Origin: Candidatus Campbellbacteria bacterium CG10_big_fil_rev_8_21_14_0_10_35_52
GTDB taxonomy: Bacteria; Patescibacteriota; Minisyncoccia; Phycocordibacterales; UBA2163
Length of the DNA stretch: 16,999 nt
Reading direction: 5' to 3'
Assembly: GCA_002778715.1 (NCBI GenBank)
Contig: PFAA01000034.1
Span: 1-16,999, forward strand
Under the pieces are notes generated by a model. The model was not told the DNA's origin, made no database searches, and saw nothing but the letters and a program-made list of their open reading frames with translations. Position numbers and translations under genes: made by a program. This document shows, in pieces, positions 5,493 through 13,385 of this stretch (positions are counted from its first letter, which is position 1; each line of letters opens with the position of its first letter).

Positions 5493-8480
5493 ATGCCAAC
5501 AACTTCAAAATTTCAAATTCTTTATAAAAAACTTAATAATGAACAAAAACAGGCGGTGGACGCCATTGAAGGTCCTGTAATGGTGATAGCGGGTCCCGGC
5601 ACGGGCAAGACCCAAATTTTGACTTTAAGAATTGCGAATATCCTGCGAAAAACAGACACGCAATCTGATAGTATTCTCGCTCTCACATTCACAGAGTCAG
5701 GCGTTTTTTCAATGCGTAAAAGAATTGTTGAGATTATAGGAAGCGCGGGATACAGAGTTGGAATTTTTACTTTTCATGGATTTTGCAATGAAGTAATAAG
5801 ACGATTTCCCGATTCTTTTCCAAAAATTATAGGAGCAAACCAGCTCAACGATATTGAAAAAATATCAATTTTAAAAGATATAATTCTTAAATCCTCGCTT
5901 AAAAAATTAAAACCTTTTGGAGATAATTTTTTTTATCTTAATTCAATCAGAGGAAAAATAAGCGAATTAAAAAGAGAAAATATTTCTCCGGAAGAACTCG
6001 CAATATCAGTAAAAAAACAAAAGAAAGAATTTAAAGAAATAGACGACCTTTATCATATAAAAGGCATCCATAAAGGAAAGATGAAAGGGAAATATGGCAA
6101 TCTTGAAAAAAAGATTGAGAAAAATACGGAACTCGCTCTTATTTATAAACTTTATGAACAAGAATTAAGAGACAGAAAATTATACGACTATGAAGATATG
6201 ATAATTGAGACCATCAAAGCGCTTGAAAACGACAAAAATCTTTTGTTAAATTTACAAGAAGAATATCAATATATTCTCGCCGATGAACATCAGGACGCGA
6301 ATAATTCGCAAAATAAACTTTTAGAATTATTGGCGAATTATCACAAGAACCCGAATCTTTTTATAGTCGGAGATGAAAAACAAGCTATATTCAGGTTTCA
6401 AGGAGCTTCTCTTGAGAATTTTTTATATTTTAAAAAACTATATAAAAAAGCGCTTGAAATTAATTTGACGCAAAACTATCGTTCTTTTCAGCATATTCTT
6501 GATTCAGCGCATTCTCTTATAAGCGCGACGGGCGACCGCAGGCATATTATGCTCAAAGGAAGAAAAGACGCTGATGACGGAAGTAAGATTGAGCTTCGGG
6601 CTTTTTCAAAACAAGAATATGAATATTTATTCATTGCGGAAAAGATAATGGAGAAAATAAAAAAAGGCGTGGCGGAGGATGAGATAGCTATACTTTACAG
6701 AAATAACAAAGACGCGGACGCTATAATGTCTATATTTGAAAAAAATGAAATACCTTTTACCGTTGAATCCGACCAAAATATACTTTTGGATAATGACATA
6801 CAAAAATTTATAACGCTTTTGCGCGCGATAAACGATTTGGGGAATGATAGTATGCTTTTGTCGGCGCTTCATATTGATTTTTTAAAAATAGACGAACTTG
6901 ATATTTATAAAATTTCCGCTTTTTCTAAAAAGACGAAAATAAATCTATACGATATATTAAGTTCAAAAGAAATTCTTAAAAAATCTTCCGTTGGGCAATT
7001 AGAAAAATTGTATGAAATATATAAAAAACTTAATTTATGGAAAAAATTAGCGCAAAACAAATCGCTTGCGGAATTTCTTGAATTATTGATTAAGGAATCA
7101 GGTTTTTTAAAACACTTGCTTTCAGGGTCGGATGCGACTGATAAAATCGCAAAATTAAGCGGTTTTTTTGATACAGCGAAAAAATTAGTGAAAAATCACA
7201 GAAAATATAAATTATCAGATTTTATTGAACATATTGATTTATTAGAAGAACACGACATTTTAATTAAAAAGGATTCAAAATTTGTAATTCCTAAAAAAGT
7301 TCGTCTGATGACGGCGCATAAATCAAAAGGATTGGAATTTGACTGGGTTTATATTGTCGGTGCTTACGACAAACACTGGGGAAACAAACGCGTCATTGAG
7401 CATTTTCATATTCCTATGTCTGTATTTCAAAAAAATGAAATAGAAGGAAACGATGATGACAGAAGATTATTTTATGTCGCTCTCACTCGCGCGCGCCTCG
7501 GCGCGCATATAAGTTATCCAAAAGAGGGGCAAAACGGAGAGGCGCAAATGCCGTCTCAGTTTATAGAAGAAATTGACGGCAAATATATTCACGAATTTGA
7601 CACTAATTTATTTGAAAGCGCGATTAAAAAAGAAATATTTCTCGCGCCTAAAAAAGATATGAAAATTTCCGTGAAAAACAAACAATTTCTCAACAAACTT
7701 TTTGAAGAACAAGGTCTTTCTGTTACGGCGCTTAATAATTATTTAGAATGTCCTTGGAATTATTTTTACAGCAATCTTTTACGGATACCTAAAGCCGCAA
7801 ATAAGCATTTAATGTTTGGAACGGTTATGCACCATACTCTTAAAAATTTGTTTGACAGTATTCAAAATGGAAAAGTAATAGAAAAAGAAAAGTTGACCGC
7901 GCTTTTTGAAGACCATCTCGGAAAACAACATTTTTCGCAAGACGAATATAATGAAGCGTTTGAAAAAGGAAATCGCGCGATATCCGGATATTTTGACGCG
8001 CGAGAAAGCGATTGGAAACATTTTTCTTTTGAAAAAATATTGAATGAATTTAGAGTAAGCGTATTGTTTGAAAATATTAAATTAAGAGGAAATTTAGACA
8101 AGATTGAAATTTTGGATAGCAATAACAATGTGAATGTCGTTGATTATAAAACAGGAAAGCCAAAAAGCAGAAATATGATAGAAGGGAAGACAAAGAGTTC
8201 TGATGGAAATTACAAAAGACAGCTTGTTTTCTATAAATTACTTTTGGATTTATATGATGACGCTGAATTTAATATGATTTCAGGCGAAATTGATTTTGTT
8301 GAACCTGATGAGAAAGGAAAATATCATAAAGAAAAATTTATAATATCAGAAGATGATATTAAAGGAATAAAAGAGATTATTAAAAATACCGCTAAAGAAA
8401 TCCTGGAGCTTTCATTTTGGAATAAAAAATGCGATAATAAAAAATGCGATTATTGCGGGATTAGAGAAATGATGGAATAA
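5493..8480 (+). CDS. UvrD/PcrA-family helicase fused to an iron-sulfur RecB-family nuclease
   Basis: The 995-residue protein combines a superfamily 1A DNA helicase with a C-terminal PD-(D/E)XK nuclease. Helicase motifs: Walker A AGPGTGKTQ (33-41), DEHQD (264-268), GDEKQAIFRFQG (near 293), NYRS (near 328), TAHKSKGLEF (near 606) and VALTRAR (near 662). The nuclease domain runs from about 745: ECPWNYFY, the histidine motif GTVMHHTL near 779, LRGNLDKIE near 870 and the catalytic VVDYKTGK near 883. A cysteine in ECPWN plus a C-terminal group spaced C-x4-C-x2-C (about 980-988) match the four-cysteine Fe-S cluster known from AddB and Cas4. Such proteins resect or repair DNA ends; a single-chain substitute for AddAB/RecBCD is a reasonable inference. 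It heads a group with the two small genes downstream. The exact substrate and partner are unknown. Confidence 0.9.
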   Translation: MPTTSKFQILYKKLNNEQKQAVDAIEGPVMVIAGPGTGKTQILTLRIANILRKTDTQSDSILALTFTESGVFSMRKRIVEIIGSAGYRVGIFTFHGFCNEVIRRFPDSFPKIIGANQLNDIEKISILKDIILKSSLKKLKPFGDNFFYLNSIRGKISELKRENISPEELAISVKKQKKEFKEIDDLYHIKGIHKGKMKGKYGNLEKKIEKNTELALIYKLYEQELRDRKLYDYEDMIIETIKALENDKNLLLNLQEEYQYILADEHQDANNSQNKLLELLANYHKNPNLFIVGDEKQAIFRFQGASLENFLYFKKLYKKALEINLTQNYRSFQHILDSAHSLISATGDRRHIMLKGRKDADDGSKIELRAFSKQEYEYLFIAEKIMEKIKKGVAEDEIAILYRNNKDADAIMSIFEKNEIPFTVESDQNILLDNDIQKFITLLRAINDLGNDSMLLSALHIDFLKIDELDIYKISAFSKKTKINLYDILSSKEILKKSSVGQLEKLYEIYKKLNLWKKLAQNKSLAEFLELLIKESGFLKHLLSGSDATDKIAKLSGFFDTAKKLVKNHRKYKLSDFIEHIDLLEEHDILIKKDSKFVIPKKVRLMTAHKSKGLEFDWVYIVGAYDKHWGNKRVIEHFHIPMSVFQKNEIEGNDDDRRLFYVALTRARLGAHISYPKEGQNGEAQMPSQFIEEIDGKYIHEFDTNLFESAIKKEIFLAPKKDMKISVKNKQFLNKLFEEQGLSVTALNNYLECPWNYFYSNLLRIPKAANKHLMFGTVMHHTLKNLFDSIQNGKVIEKEKLTALFEDHLGKQHFSQDEYNEAFEKGNRAISGYFDARESDWKHFSFEKILNEFRVSVLFENIKLRGNLDKIEILDSNNNVNVVDYKTGKPKSRNMIEGKTKSSDGNYKRQLVFYKLLLDLYDDAEFNMISGEIDFVEPDEKGKYHKEKFIISEDDIKGIKEIIKNTAKEILELSFWNKKCDNKKCDYCGIREMME

Positions 8481-8526
8481 TACAATATATTTAGACAGTT
8501 TGATTTAATTAGGATTTTTCCAAATT

Positions 8527-8751
8527 ATGTATATAAAAATAAAGGTTACGCCAAACGCAAAGAAAGAAAAATTTGAGCGAAAACAAGAAGATTTTTTTGA
8601 AATTGCAGTTAAAGAAAAAGCAAAGCAAAATATGGCAAATGAACGCGCGAGAGAGATTATTGCGCGTCATTTCGGTATAATAAAAGGAAAAGTTAGGATT
8701 ATAAGCGGACATAGGTCGCCAAGTAAAATTATAAGCGTAGATAATATTTAA
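8527..8751 (+). CDS. DUF167 / YggU-family protein
   Basis: A 74-residue protein matching the small DUF167 (UPF0235, YggU) family: a first strand IKIKVTPNAKK, the central motif FEIAVKEKAKQNMANERA and the closing RIISGHRSPSKII. Size is usual or slightly short for the family (about 75-100). Biochemical role is not established for the family; its compact alpha/beta fold suggests nucleic-acid or protein binding, which is not shown here. It lies 46 bases after the helicase stop and 11 bases before the hibernation factor gene, so the three are likely one transcript. No ribosome binding site is evident. Confidence 0.85.
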   Translation: MYIKIKVTPNAKKEKFERKQEDFFEIAVKEKAKQNMANERAREIIARHFGIIKGKVRIISGHRSPSKIISVDNI

Positions 8752-8762
8752 CATAATAAAAT

Positions 8763-9179
8763 ATGGATAATATAAAAAAAAATGTAAAAGCTACGAACAT
8801 TGAGCTTACTTCTGAAATTTCCGATTATTTGAATAAGAGATTGCGTTCAGTTGAAAAATTAATCAATCCTAATGACACAAGCGCTATATTTGATATTGAA
8901 GTCGGAAAGATAACAAATCATCATCAGACAGGAGATATTTTTAGAGCGGAAATCAATCTTCACATAGTCGGCAATCAACTTCGTTCATTTGCGGAGAAGA
9001 ATACTATTTTTAACGCTATTGATAAAGCGAGAGATGAAATGATATATGAGTTACTAAAAACAAAGGGCAGACAGACGCGGCTTTTGAAGAAAGGCGGAAT
9101 GGCGATGAAAATTTTTATGCGAAATATAGGAGCGCGCGGCGCAAGAATTAGAAATTTTATAAGAAGAAGAAGAAAATAA
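8763..9179 (+). CDS. hpf: ribosome hibernation promoting factor / RaiA family
   Basis: The 138-residue protein has the S30AE fold of HPF/YfiA: an opening strand KNVKATNIELTSEISDYLNKRL, a middle strand FDIEVGKITNHHQTGDIFRAEINLHI and a final helix AIDKARDEMIYELLKTKGR. Such proteins bind in the 30S decoding groove and block mRNA and tRNA, storing idle ribosomes. It lacks the C-terminal dimerisation domain of long HPF, but has a strongly basic tail rich in arginine (RNFIRRRRK) that could contact rRNA. The 16S gene in this window is itself interrupted in the decoding site this protein family covers. It ends 34 bases before the convergent fmt gene; no terminator hairpin is obvious between them. Confidence 0.87.
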   Translation: MDNIKKNVKATNIELTSEISDYLNKRLRSVEKLINPNDTSAIFDIEVGKITNHHQTGDIFRAEINLHIVGNQLRSFAEKNTIFNAIDKARDEMIYELLKTKGRQTRLLKKGGMAMKIFMRNIGARGARIRNFIRRRRK

Positions 9180-9213
9180 TTTTTGAATTATACCAATAAG
9201 ATATTTTAAACCA

Positions 9214-10077
9214 TCATCTTAAAAAATCCTCGTAATCCATTTGTTTTTTTCCTTCAGGAATCACTTTTTTTATTTTTAATTTATCATTTTCTATAATTGC
9301 GTCTGTTATTTTGACACGAATTTTTTTGTTGTTTTTTATTGTAAAAAAATAAGCTGTCGGCCACTCTTCAAACGCGCGAATTTTTAGAAGGTTTTTGTAT
9401 GGCTCGTCTTCTAAATTGATAAGCCCATCCTCTTTTTTGATTTTCTGAGTAAATGTGGCTTTTTTATGGTCTTGCGTTTCGGGTTTAATTTCACCCGCAA
9501 TCCATTTAGGAATTATTTCTGTAAGCATTTTACCGCCTTCCGTTGCCAAAATTTTACCAAGAACGCTCGCTTTAAGCGGCCACTGTGAATCTTTATCGCT
9601 AAAATCAATCACTTTTTGTTTAAGTATAGGTCCGCTATCCATACCTTCGTCAATCAGCATTATTGTTATTCCGGTTTTTTTCTCATTTTGCAGTATTGCC
9701 GATATTATTGGAGACGCTCCGCGCAGTTTTGGCAGAAGTGATGGGTGCATATTGATAGTTTTATATTTTGGAATCTCAATAAGTTCTTTTTTTAATATTT
9801 TTCCGTATGACGCGACTATAAATAAATCATAATTTCCCTTATTTAACATATTCAAAACATTATCATCAAGTTTTTTTGGTTGTATTACGATTATGTTATT
9901 CTTAAACGCCCATACTTTTACAGGTAGCGGAGTCATAACAAGTTTTCTGCCTTTTGGTTTGTCGGGCGCTGTTACTATAAGATTTGGAATTATATCCGCT
10001 TTTTTTAATTCTTCCAAAACTATCACAGCGATATCAGGAGTGCCAAAAAACGCAATTTTAGGTTTATTCAGTGTCAT
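9214..10077 (-). CDS. fmt: methionyl-tRNA formyltransferase
   Basis: Transfers a formyl group from 10-formyl-tetrahydrofolate to Met-tRNA for translation initiation. The 287 residues (slightly short; about 310-315 is usual) show the N-terminal Rossmann-like fold KIAFFGTPDIAVIVLEEL and the catalytic set N109, H111 and D147 in NMHPSLLPKLRG and DEGMDSGP. The C-terminal tRNA-binding domain is present but trimmed (about 200-287). The start overlaps the end of def by 14 bases in another frame, which implies translational coupling. The stop is TGA, which argues against lineages that read UGA as glycine. Confidence 0.94.
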   Translation of the reverse strand: MTLNKPKIAFFGTPDIAVIVLEELKKADIIPNLIVTAPDKPKGRKLVMTPLPVKVWAFKNNIIVIQPKKLDDNVLNMLNKGNYDLFIVASYGKILKKELIEIPKYKTINMHPSLLPKLRGASPIISAILQNEKKTGITIMLIDEGMDSGPILKQKVIDFSDKDSQWPLKASVLGKILATEGGKMLTEIIPKWIAGEIKPETQDHKKATFTQKIKKEDGLINLEDEPYKNLLKIRAFEEWPTAYFFTIKNNKKIRVKITDAIIENDKLKIKKVIPEGKKQMDYEDFLR

Positions 10078-10591
10078 ATAATTTTTTTGATTTATCTATA
10101 AATAAAATTCCGTTTAGATGGTCTATTTCGTGCTGAAAGATTTTCGCGAGAAGTCCGCTTGCTCCTCGTTCAAATATTTTTCCATTTTCATCATACGCGT
10201 GGATGGTTATTTTCTTCGCGCGTTTTACAATGCCGTATTTTCCGCGCGTGGAAAGACATCCCTCATCGCTTTCTTCGCGAGTTTTTGATATTTTTATAAT
10301 TGTCGGATTTATAAAAATTAAATCAGAAGAGGCGGAGGGAGACGCGGATGGCGATAAAGTATGTTCATTGTCGTCTTTTTCAAAATTAAATACTTTGTTT
10401 GACACTATAAATATACGAAGAGACGCTCCGATTTGTGGCGCGGCGAGAGCGACACCATCTTTTTCTTTATTAAGAGCTTTGGACATTTCAGCCAATATTT
10501 TTTTAATCTTAACAGATGAGATTTCATCAAGCGACACATCTTTAGCACTGCCTCTTAAAATAGGATTTCCAACTTGTATTATTTTTACCAT
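10064..10591 (-). CDS. def: peptide deformylase
   Basis: Removes the formyl group from the N-terminal methionine of new proteins, undoing the product of the adjacent fmt. The 175-residue protein has all three metal-site motifs: GVALAAPQIG (46-55, with Q53; the usual GxGLAAxQ has G where A49 stands), EGCLS (110-114, metal ligand C112) and QHEIDHLNG (153-161, ligands H154 and H158, catalytic E155). A short low-complexity insert (HTLSPSASPSASS, about 77-89) lies before the EGCLS motif and is not typical. A TATAAA box ends eight bases before the ATG, again suggesting a leaderless transcript, which would begin just after the priA terminator. Confidence 0.95.
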   Translation of the reverse strand: MVKIIQVGNPILRGSAKDVSLDEISSVKIKKILAEMSKALNKEKDGVALAAPQIGASLRIFIVSNKVFNFEKDDNEHTLSPSASPSASSDLIFINPTIIKISKTREESDEGCLSTRGKYGIVKRAKKITIHAYDENGKIFERGASGLLAKIFQHEIDHLNGILFIDKSKKLYDTE

Positions 10592-10619
10592 TTATCAATT
10601 TTATACTAAAAATACTTAT

Positions 10620-10659
10620 AAAAAAAGCCCGCGCCAACAGTTTACAAGCTTGGCACGGG
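10620..10659 (-). terminator. rho-independent terminator downstream of priA
   Basis: On the minus strand CCCGTGCCAA (10659-10650) pairs with TTGGCGCGGG (10637-10628), ten pairs with one G-U, a 12-nt loop, and is followed by C and a run of seven U (10626-10620). The G-U pair becomes C-A on the other strand, which supports minus-strand transcription. It separates priA from def. Confidence 0.75.
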
Positions 10660-10702
10660 TCTGCGTGATGAGCGGAAGAAAGAAGAAAAAACCTCACCAC
10701 GC
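10620..10702 (-). ncRNA. possible small structured RNA: two hairpins ending in the priA terminator
   Basis: Directly upstream of the terminator hairpin (transcription order) is another: GCGTGGTGAG (10702-10693) pairs with CTCATCACGC (10672-10663), again perfect only if G-U pairs are allowed on the minus strand. Its 20-nt loop is almost pure pyrimidine (GTTTTTTCTTCTTTCTTCCG). The two stems are separated by three bases. This could be the 3' end of the priA mRNA, or a short RNA whose loop pairs with purine-rich messages. No Rfam family is recognised. Confidence 0.35.
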
Positions 10703-10734
10703 ATATCTACAATAACTATAACATTTATATATTT

Positions 10735-12624
10735 TCATAGCAAGCTTTCAGCGTCCACATCAATTGAAAAATGAGGCGGAAGCGAAAGCAAGATTTCAAC
10801 AATTTCTTTATGAGGCCATTTACTTCTCTCAACTCTTAATAGTCCGCGCATAACATATTTTCCTTTACTCGCTTTTATTGATGACGGATATATCAATACA
10901 TCATAATCTTTTAAAAGTTTTTTCATATATTCTGTTTCTTTTACCACTTTGTCCACCGAGCCGATAACCGTTATTTTTATAAAGACGCTAAACGGCGGAT
11001 AATTGAATTGTTTTCTTTTTTTGATTTCATCTTTATAAAAATCGGCAAGATTTCCTTTCGCGATGAAATCAAATATCTTCTGCTCTGGTTTCCTTGTCTG
11101 TATAAGAATTTCTTTTTCCGTGATTTCTTTTATTTTTAATAAAAGTGAAAGTATTTTTTCAGGCATTCTCCATTCAGGAAGAGAGAAAAGAGAATCCATA
11201 GAAGCGATAGCGCTATACATTATCATTTTATTAAGATAAGGAAGCGCCATCTCCGTGCCTATTAAAATACCACCTTTCTCCGTGTAGAATTTTTCAACAA
11301 CCGTTAAAATCTTTTTATGCGTTTTCGTTTCGTCTTTATCTATTACGAAAATTTGTTTGTCTGGAAAAAATTCTTTAAGTTTTTTTTCCACAAGCTGTAT
11401 TCCGATGCCGATTGTTTCAAGTTTCCAGCTTGCGCAGTTTTTACATCTTTCATTCGCGCTTCTTGAAGAGCCGCAAGCGTGGCATATGAAATAATTGCCT
11501 TTCGCCGTGGCGTGAAGTATTACTGGCGCTTCGCACTGGTGGCATAGGACGGGACTGCCACAATCGCGGCATATAGTAGTAGAAGAAAGTCCGCGCCGCG
11601 CCGCGAATATAAATATGTTTTTATCTTCTTTTATCGTTTTTGAAATAAGATTTTTTAATTCATCGCTTATAATTTCAAATTGACCGGCTTTTTGATGTTT
11701 TCTATTTTTCATATCAATAAGTGTTTGCTCGGCTGTTTTTATTACGCGGAGTTTTAACGGAGAAAGTTCATCAAATTCGTTATTGTAATACCGCCACATT
11801 GTTTCAACAGACAGAGGGAAGTCGCTTAAAATCAAGCGTATTTTTTTATGTTTTGCGTAAAACTCCGCGAATATTTTCATATCTATAAACGGTCGCGCGA
11901 ATTGTTTATAAGCTCTGGAATTTTCGCGTTCCACTATAATCGTTTCAATATCATTTCTTGGCAATGAAAGAAAAGAGGCGGTTGCGATTATAAGCACGGG
12001 ATGATTGCTTTGAAGCGCGTTTTTCCATCTTATCAAAATTTCTTTTTTTGTAAGAGAATTATGCAATACGAAAATATATCGCTCCACGCCTTTTTTTAAA
12101 AAAGTTTCCGCTCTCTCCGCGTCTTGTATGGTTGGCGTAAGCAGAAACACTGAAGAGTTTCGCGCGAATTCTTCACGAATAAGACTTTTATAATTTATAA
12201 ATCGGTCGTTTATTTCCGATTGCAATATAAGTTTTCTTGATGATGCTATTTTTTTATTTTCTTGGTTTTTTCGCTTTTCTATTTCTTTAATATTATCCAA
12301 TATGACTTTAGGAATAGTTTTGTAAAGTATAGCGCCGGTAGTTGTCGCGAAATATTCCGCCGCGCTTACCGTAGCTTCAATAAATTCAGGAAGCAATAAT
12401 ATAAGCGTTTTTTTATTTTCAATTTTCTTAAGCGCGAAATTCGCGTTTTTTATTTTCGCTTTTGAATCGCTTATATCCTCCGACGAAAGCACAATTGCTG
12501 GAGCTTCTTTTTTTCTCAACGGAACATAGATAACAGCTCCTTTTTTTAACGGTTTAGCGGAAAAATAAGCGAGGGTTTCCATATTTATGCCTTTTGATAT
12601 TGGAATTACATTTATGATTTGCAT
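10735..12624 (-). CDS. priA: PriA-like primosomal protein lacking all helicase motifs
   Basis: Homologue of PriA, which reloads the replisome at stalled forks. The 629 residues follow PriA order: N-terminal 3'-end-binding part (about 1-100), two helicase-like lobes, a zinc region at about 350-400 with eight cysteines in four pairs (CRDC, CHQC, CHAC, CKNC), and the C-terminal domain (FNYPPFSVFIKI onward). The ATPase motifs that should occur are replaced: no GxTGSGKT (the equivalent segment reads around ILQSEINDRFINYK), DEEH is VEREN, SATPS is LSDFPLS, GTQMIAKG is GTEMALPY, and the arginine-finger QxxGRAGR is absent. It is therefore probably a non-helicase scaffold that may still bind forks and SSB. 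The open frame over its whole length argues against a pseudogene. A terminator follows. Identity rests on the zinc and C-terminal regions. Confidence 0.85.
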   Translation of the reverse strand: MQIINVIPISKGINMETLAYFSAKPLKKGAVIYVPLRKKEAPAIVLSSEDISDSKAKIKNANFALKKIENKKTLILLLPEFIEATVSAAEYFATTTGAILYKTIPKVILDNIKEIEKRKNQENKKIASSRKLILQSEINDRFINYKSLIREEFARNSSVFLLTPTIQDAERAETFLKKGVERYIFVLHNSLTKKEILIRWKNALQSNHPVLIIATASFLSLPRNDIETIIVERENSRAYKQFARPFIDMKIFAEFYAKHKKIRLILSDFPLSVETMWRYYNNEFDELSPLKLRVIKTAEQTLIDMKNRKHQKAGQFEIISDELKNLISKTIKEDKNIFIFAARRGLSSTTICRDCGSPVLCHQCEAPVILHATAKGNYFICHACGSSRSANERCKNCASWKLETIGIGIQLVEKKLKEFFPDKQIFVIDKDETKTHKKILTVVEKFYTEKGGILIGTEMALPYLNKMIMYSAIASMDSLFSLPEWRMPEKILSLLLKIKEITEKEILIQTRKPEQKIFDFIAKGNLADFYKDEIKKRKQFNYPPFSVFIKITVIGSVDKVVKETEYMKKLLKDYDVLIYPSSIKASKGKYVMRGLLRVERSKWPHKEIVEILLSLPPHFSIDVDAESLL

Positions 12625-12631
12625 TACTTAC

Positions 12632-12661
12632 AGCATACCAAAGAGTTGCAGATAAGTTGAA
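12632..12661 (-). promoter_or_regulatory. candidate promoter of priA (leaderless)
   Basis: On the minus strand TTCAAC (12661-12656), 18 nt, then TATGCT (12637-12632), which ends 7 nt before the priA ATG. The boxes are only moderate matches; the spacing to the ATG is the same as at pheS and the helicase gene. Confidence 0.45.
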
Positions 12662-12693
12662 TAGAAAATTGTTACGGTAAGTGAAGAAGTCAT

Positions 12694-12716
12694 ATATCAA
12701 GGTCAGACCTTGATAT
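12694..12716. repeat. perfect 23-nt palindrome
   Basis: Arms ATATCAAGGTC (12694-12704) and GACCTTGATAT (12706-12716) are exact complements around one A. It lies between priA and the rRNA promoter region, and is the fourth intergenic member of the palindrome set in this window. Confidence 0.8.
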
Positions 12717-12770
12717 TTCAAATACTTCTCAAATATGTTATTTTTTGTTTCCATAGTCATATACGACTAC

Positions 12771-12826
12771 GGTAACCTATTTATGAGCTATTCACTCTTT
12801 TCTTGGCAACCTTTTTAATGAGCTAT
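12771..12826 (+). promoter_or_regulatory. two direct 21-22 bp repeats upstream of the rRNA promoter
   Basis: GGTAACCTATTTATGAGCTAT (copy 1, 12771-12791, one base over twenty so read as GGTAACC then TATTTATGAGCTAT) and a second copy at 12805-12826 (GGCAACC then TTTTTAATGAGCTAT) differ by two changes and one inserted base. Their starts are 34 bp apart, and the second ends 10 bp before the -35 box at 12837. Position and spacing fit a pair of binding sites for a regulator of rRNA transcription; no protein can be named. Confidence 0.45.
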
Positions 12827-12836
12827 AACGAAATTA

Positions 12837-12864
12837 TTGACTTCTATTTATATATGTATATAAT
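12837..12864 (+). promoter_or_regulatory. promoter of the rRNA operon
   Basis: TTGACT (12837-12842), 16 nt, TATAAT (12859-12864) is the best promoter before the 16S gene and predicts a start near 12871, giving a leader of about 215 nt. The first transcribed bases form a small hairpin, CTGCC (12872-12876) with GGCGG (12882-12886) then six T; this is too close to the start to be a normal terminator and may protect the 5' end. TTTAACA-GAAA-TGTTAAA (about 12890-12907) and ACTTTGACAATTT (12917-12929) resemble leader elements, the former a possible boxA. Confidence 0.7.
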
Positions 12865-13056
12865 AACAACACTGCCGAAATGGCGGTTTTTTAACAGAAA
12901 TGTTAAAGCGACAGAACTTTGACAATTTAAAAAACAACAGCCGAAAATTTTCTTATAGAAGAAAATTTTCAACAACATAAAATACAAGGTAAGTAAAAAA
13001 ATAAAAGAAAATTTATCATATTTTTTCTTTTGTTTCGTTCAAAAAAATTAGAGCAA

Positions 13057-13076
13057 GATTGCTTTTGTAAGCAATC
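13057..13076 (+). other. leader hairpin just before the 16S gene
   Basis: GATTGCTT (13057-13064) and AAGCAATC (13069-13076) form a perfect eight-pair stem with a TTGT loop, 16 bases before the conserved AGAGTTTGAT. Placement suggests a role in 5' maturation or folding of the pre-rRNA. Further upstream, GAAAATTTTC occurs twice (about 12943 and 12961). Confidence 0.5.
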
Positions 13077-13152
13077 ACTCAAATTCTTATTTAGAGTTTG
13101 ATCCTAGCTCAGGGTGAACGCTGGCGATGTGGATGAGGCATGCAAGTCGAAT

Positions 13153-13284
13153 GGTCGTTCCTCACTGTGTTCGGAATACGAGTTGAAAGTCTATAAAGTT
13201 CATAAAGTAGAAAGTTTTACAACTTTTAACTTTACAACTTTTAACTTTATAAACTCGTCGTACCGAGCGTAGCGAGGAGCGACC
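13153..13284 (+). repeat. expanded helix 6 (V1) hairpin with tandem repeat
   Basis: GGTCGTTCCTC (13153-13163) pairs with GAGGAGCGACC (13274-13284); CTGTGTTCGG then pairs with CCGAGCGTAG using several G-U pairs, and ACGAGTT with AACTCGT, TATAAAGTT with AACTTTATA. The tip holds the 15-mer ACAACTTTTAACTTT twice in tandem (13219-13233, 13234-13248). Helix 6 is normally about 30-50 nt, here about 130. The G-U rich pairing indicates that the stem is maintained in RNA. Confidence 0.75.
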
Positions 13285-13385
13285 ATGGCAGACGAGGTAG
13301 TAATGCATAAGTATGTACCCCAAAGTCGGGCATAATCAGTCGAAAGATTGGCTAATTCCCGATAGTCCCAGCACTTAATTTTGGT

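Noticed and set aside
10203..10715. Plus-strand frame of 170 codons over def
   Set aside because: Antisense to peptide deformylase, which has all three metal motifs; no domain in the antisense product.
10735..12624. priA as a pseudogene
   Set aside because: The frame is uninterrupted over 629 codons, zinc cysteines are intact, and a promoter and terminator frame the gene, so a functional non-helicase protein is more likely.
12872..12892. Rho-independent terminator right after the rRNA promoter
   Set aside because: The stem is only five pairs and lies at the very start of the transcript, where termination would make no sense; noted as a 5' hairpin instead.
12919..12958. Second rRNA promoter starting with TTGACA
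   Set aside because: The nearest -10-like box (TTATAG) is 28 nt away, too far; TTTGACAATTT is more like a leader element.
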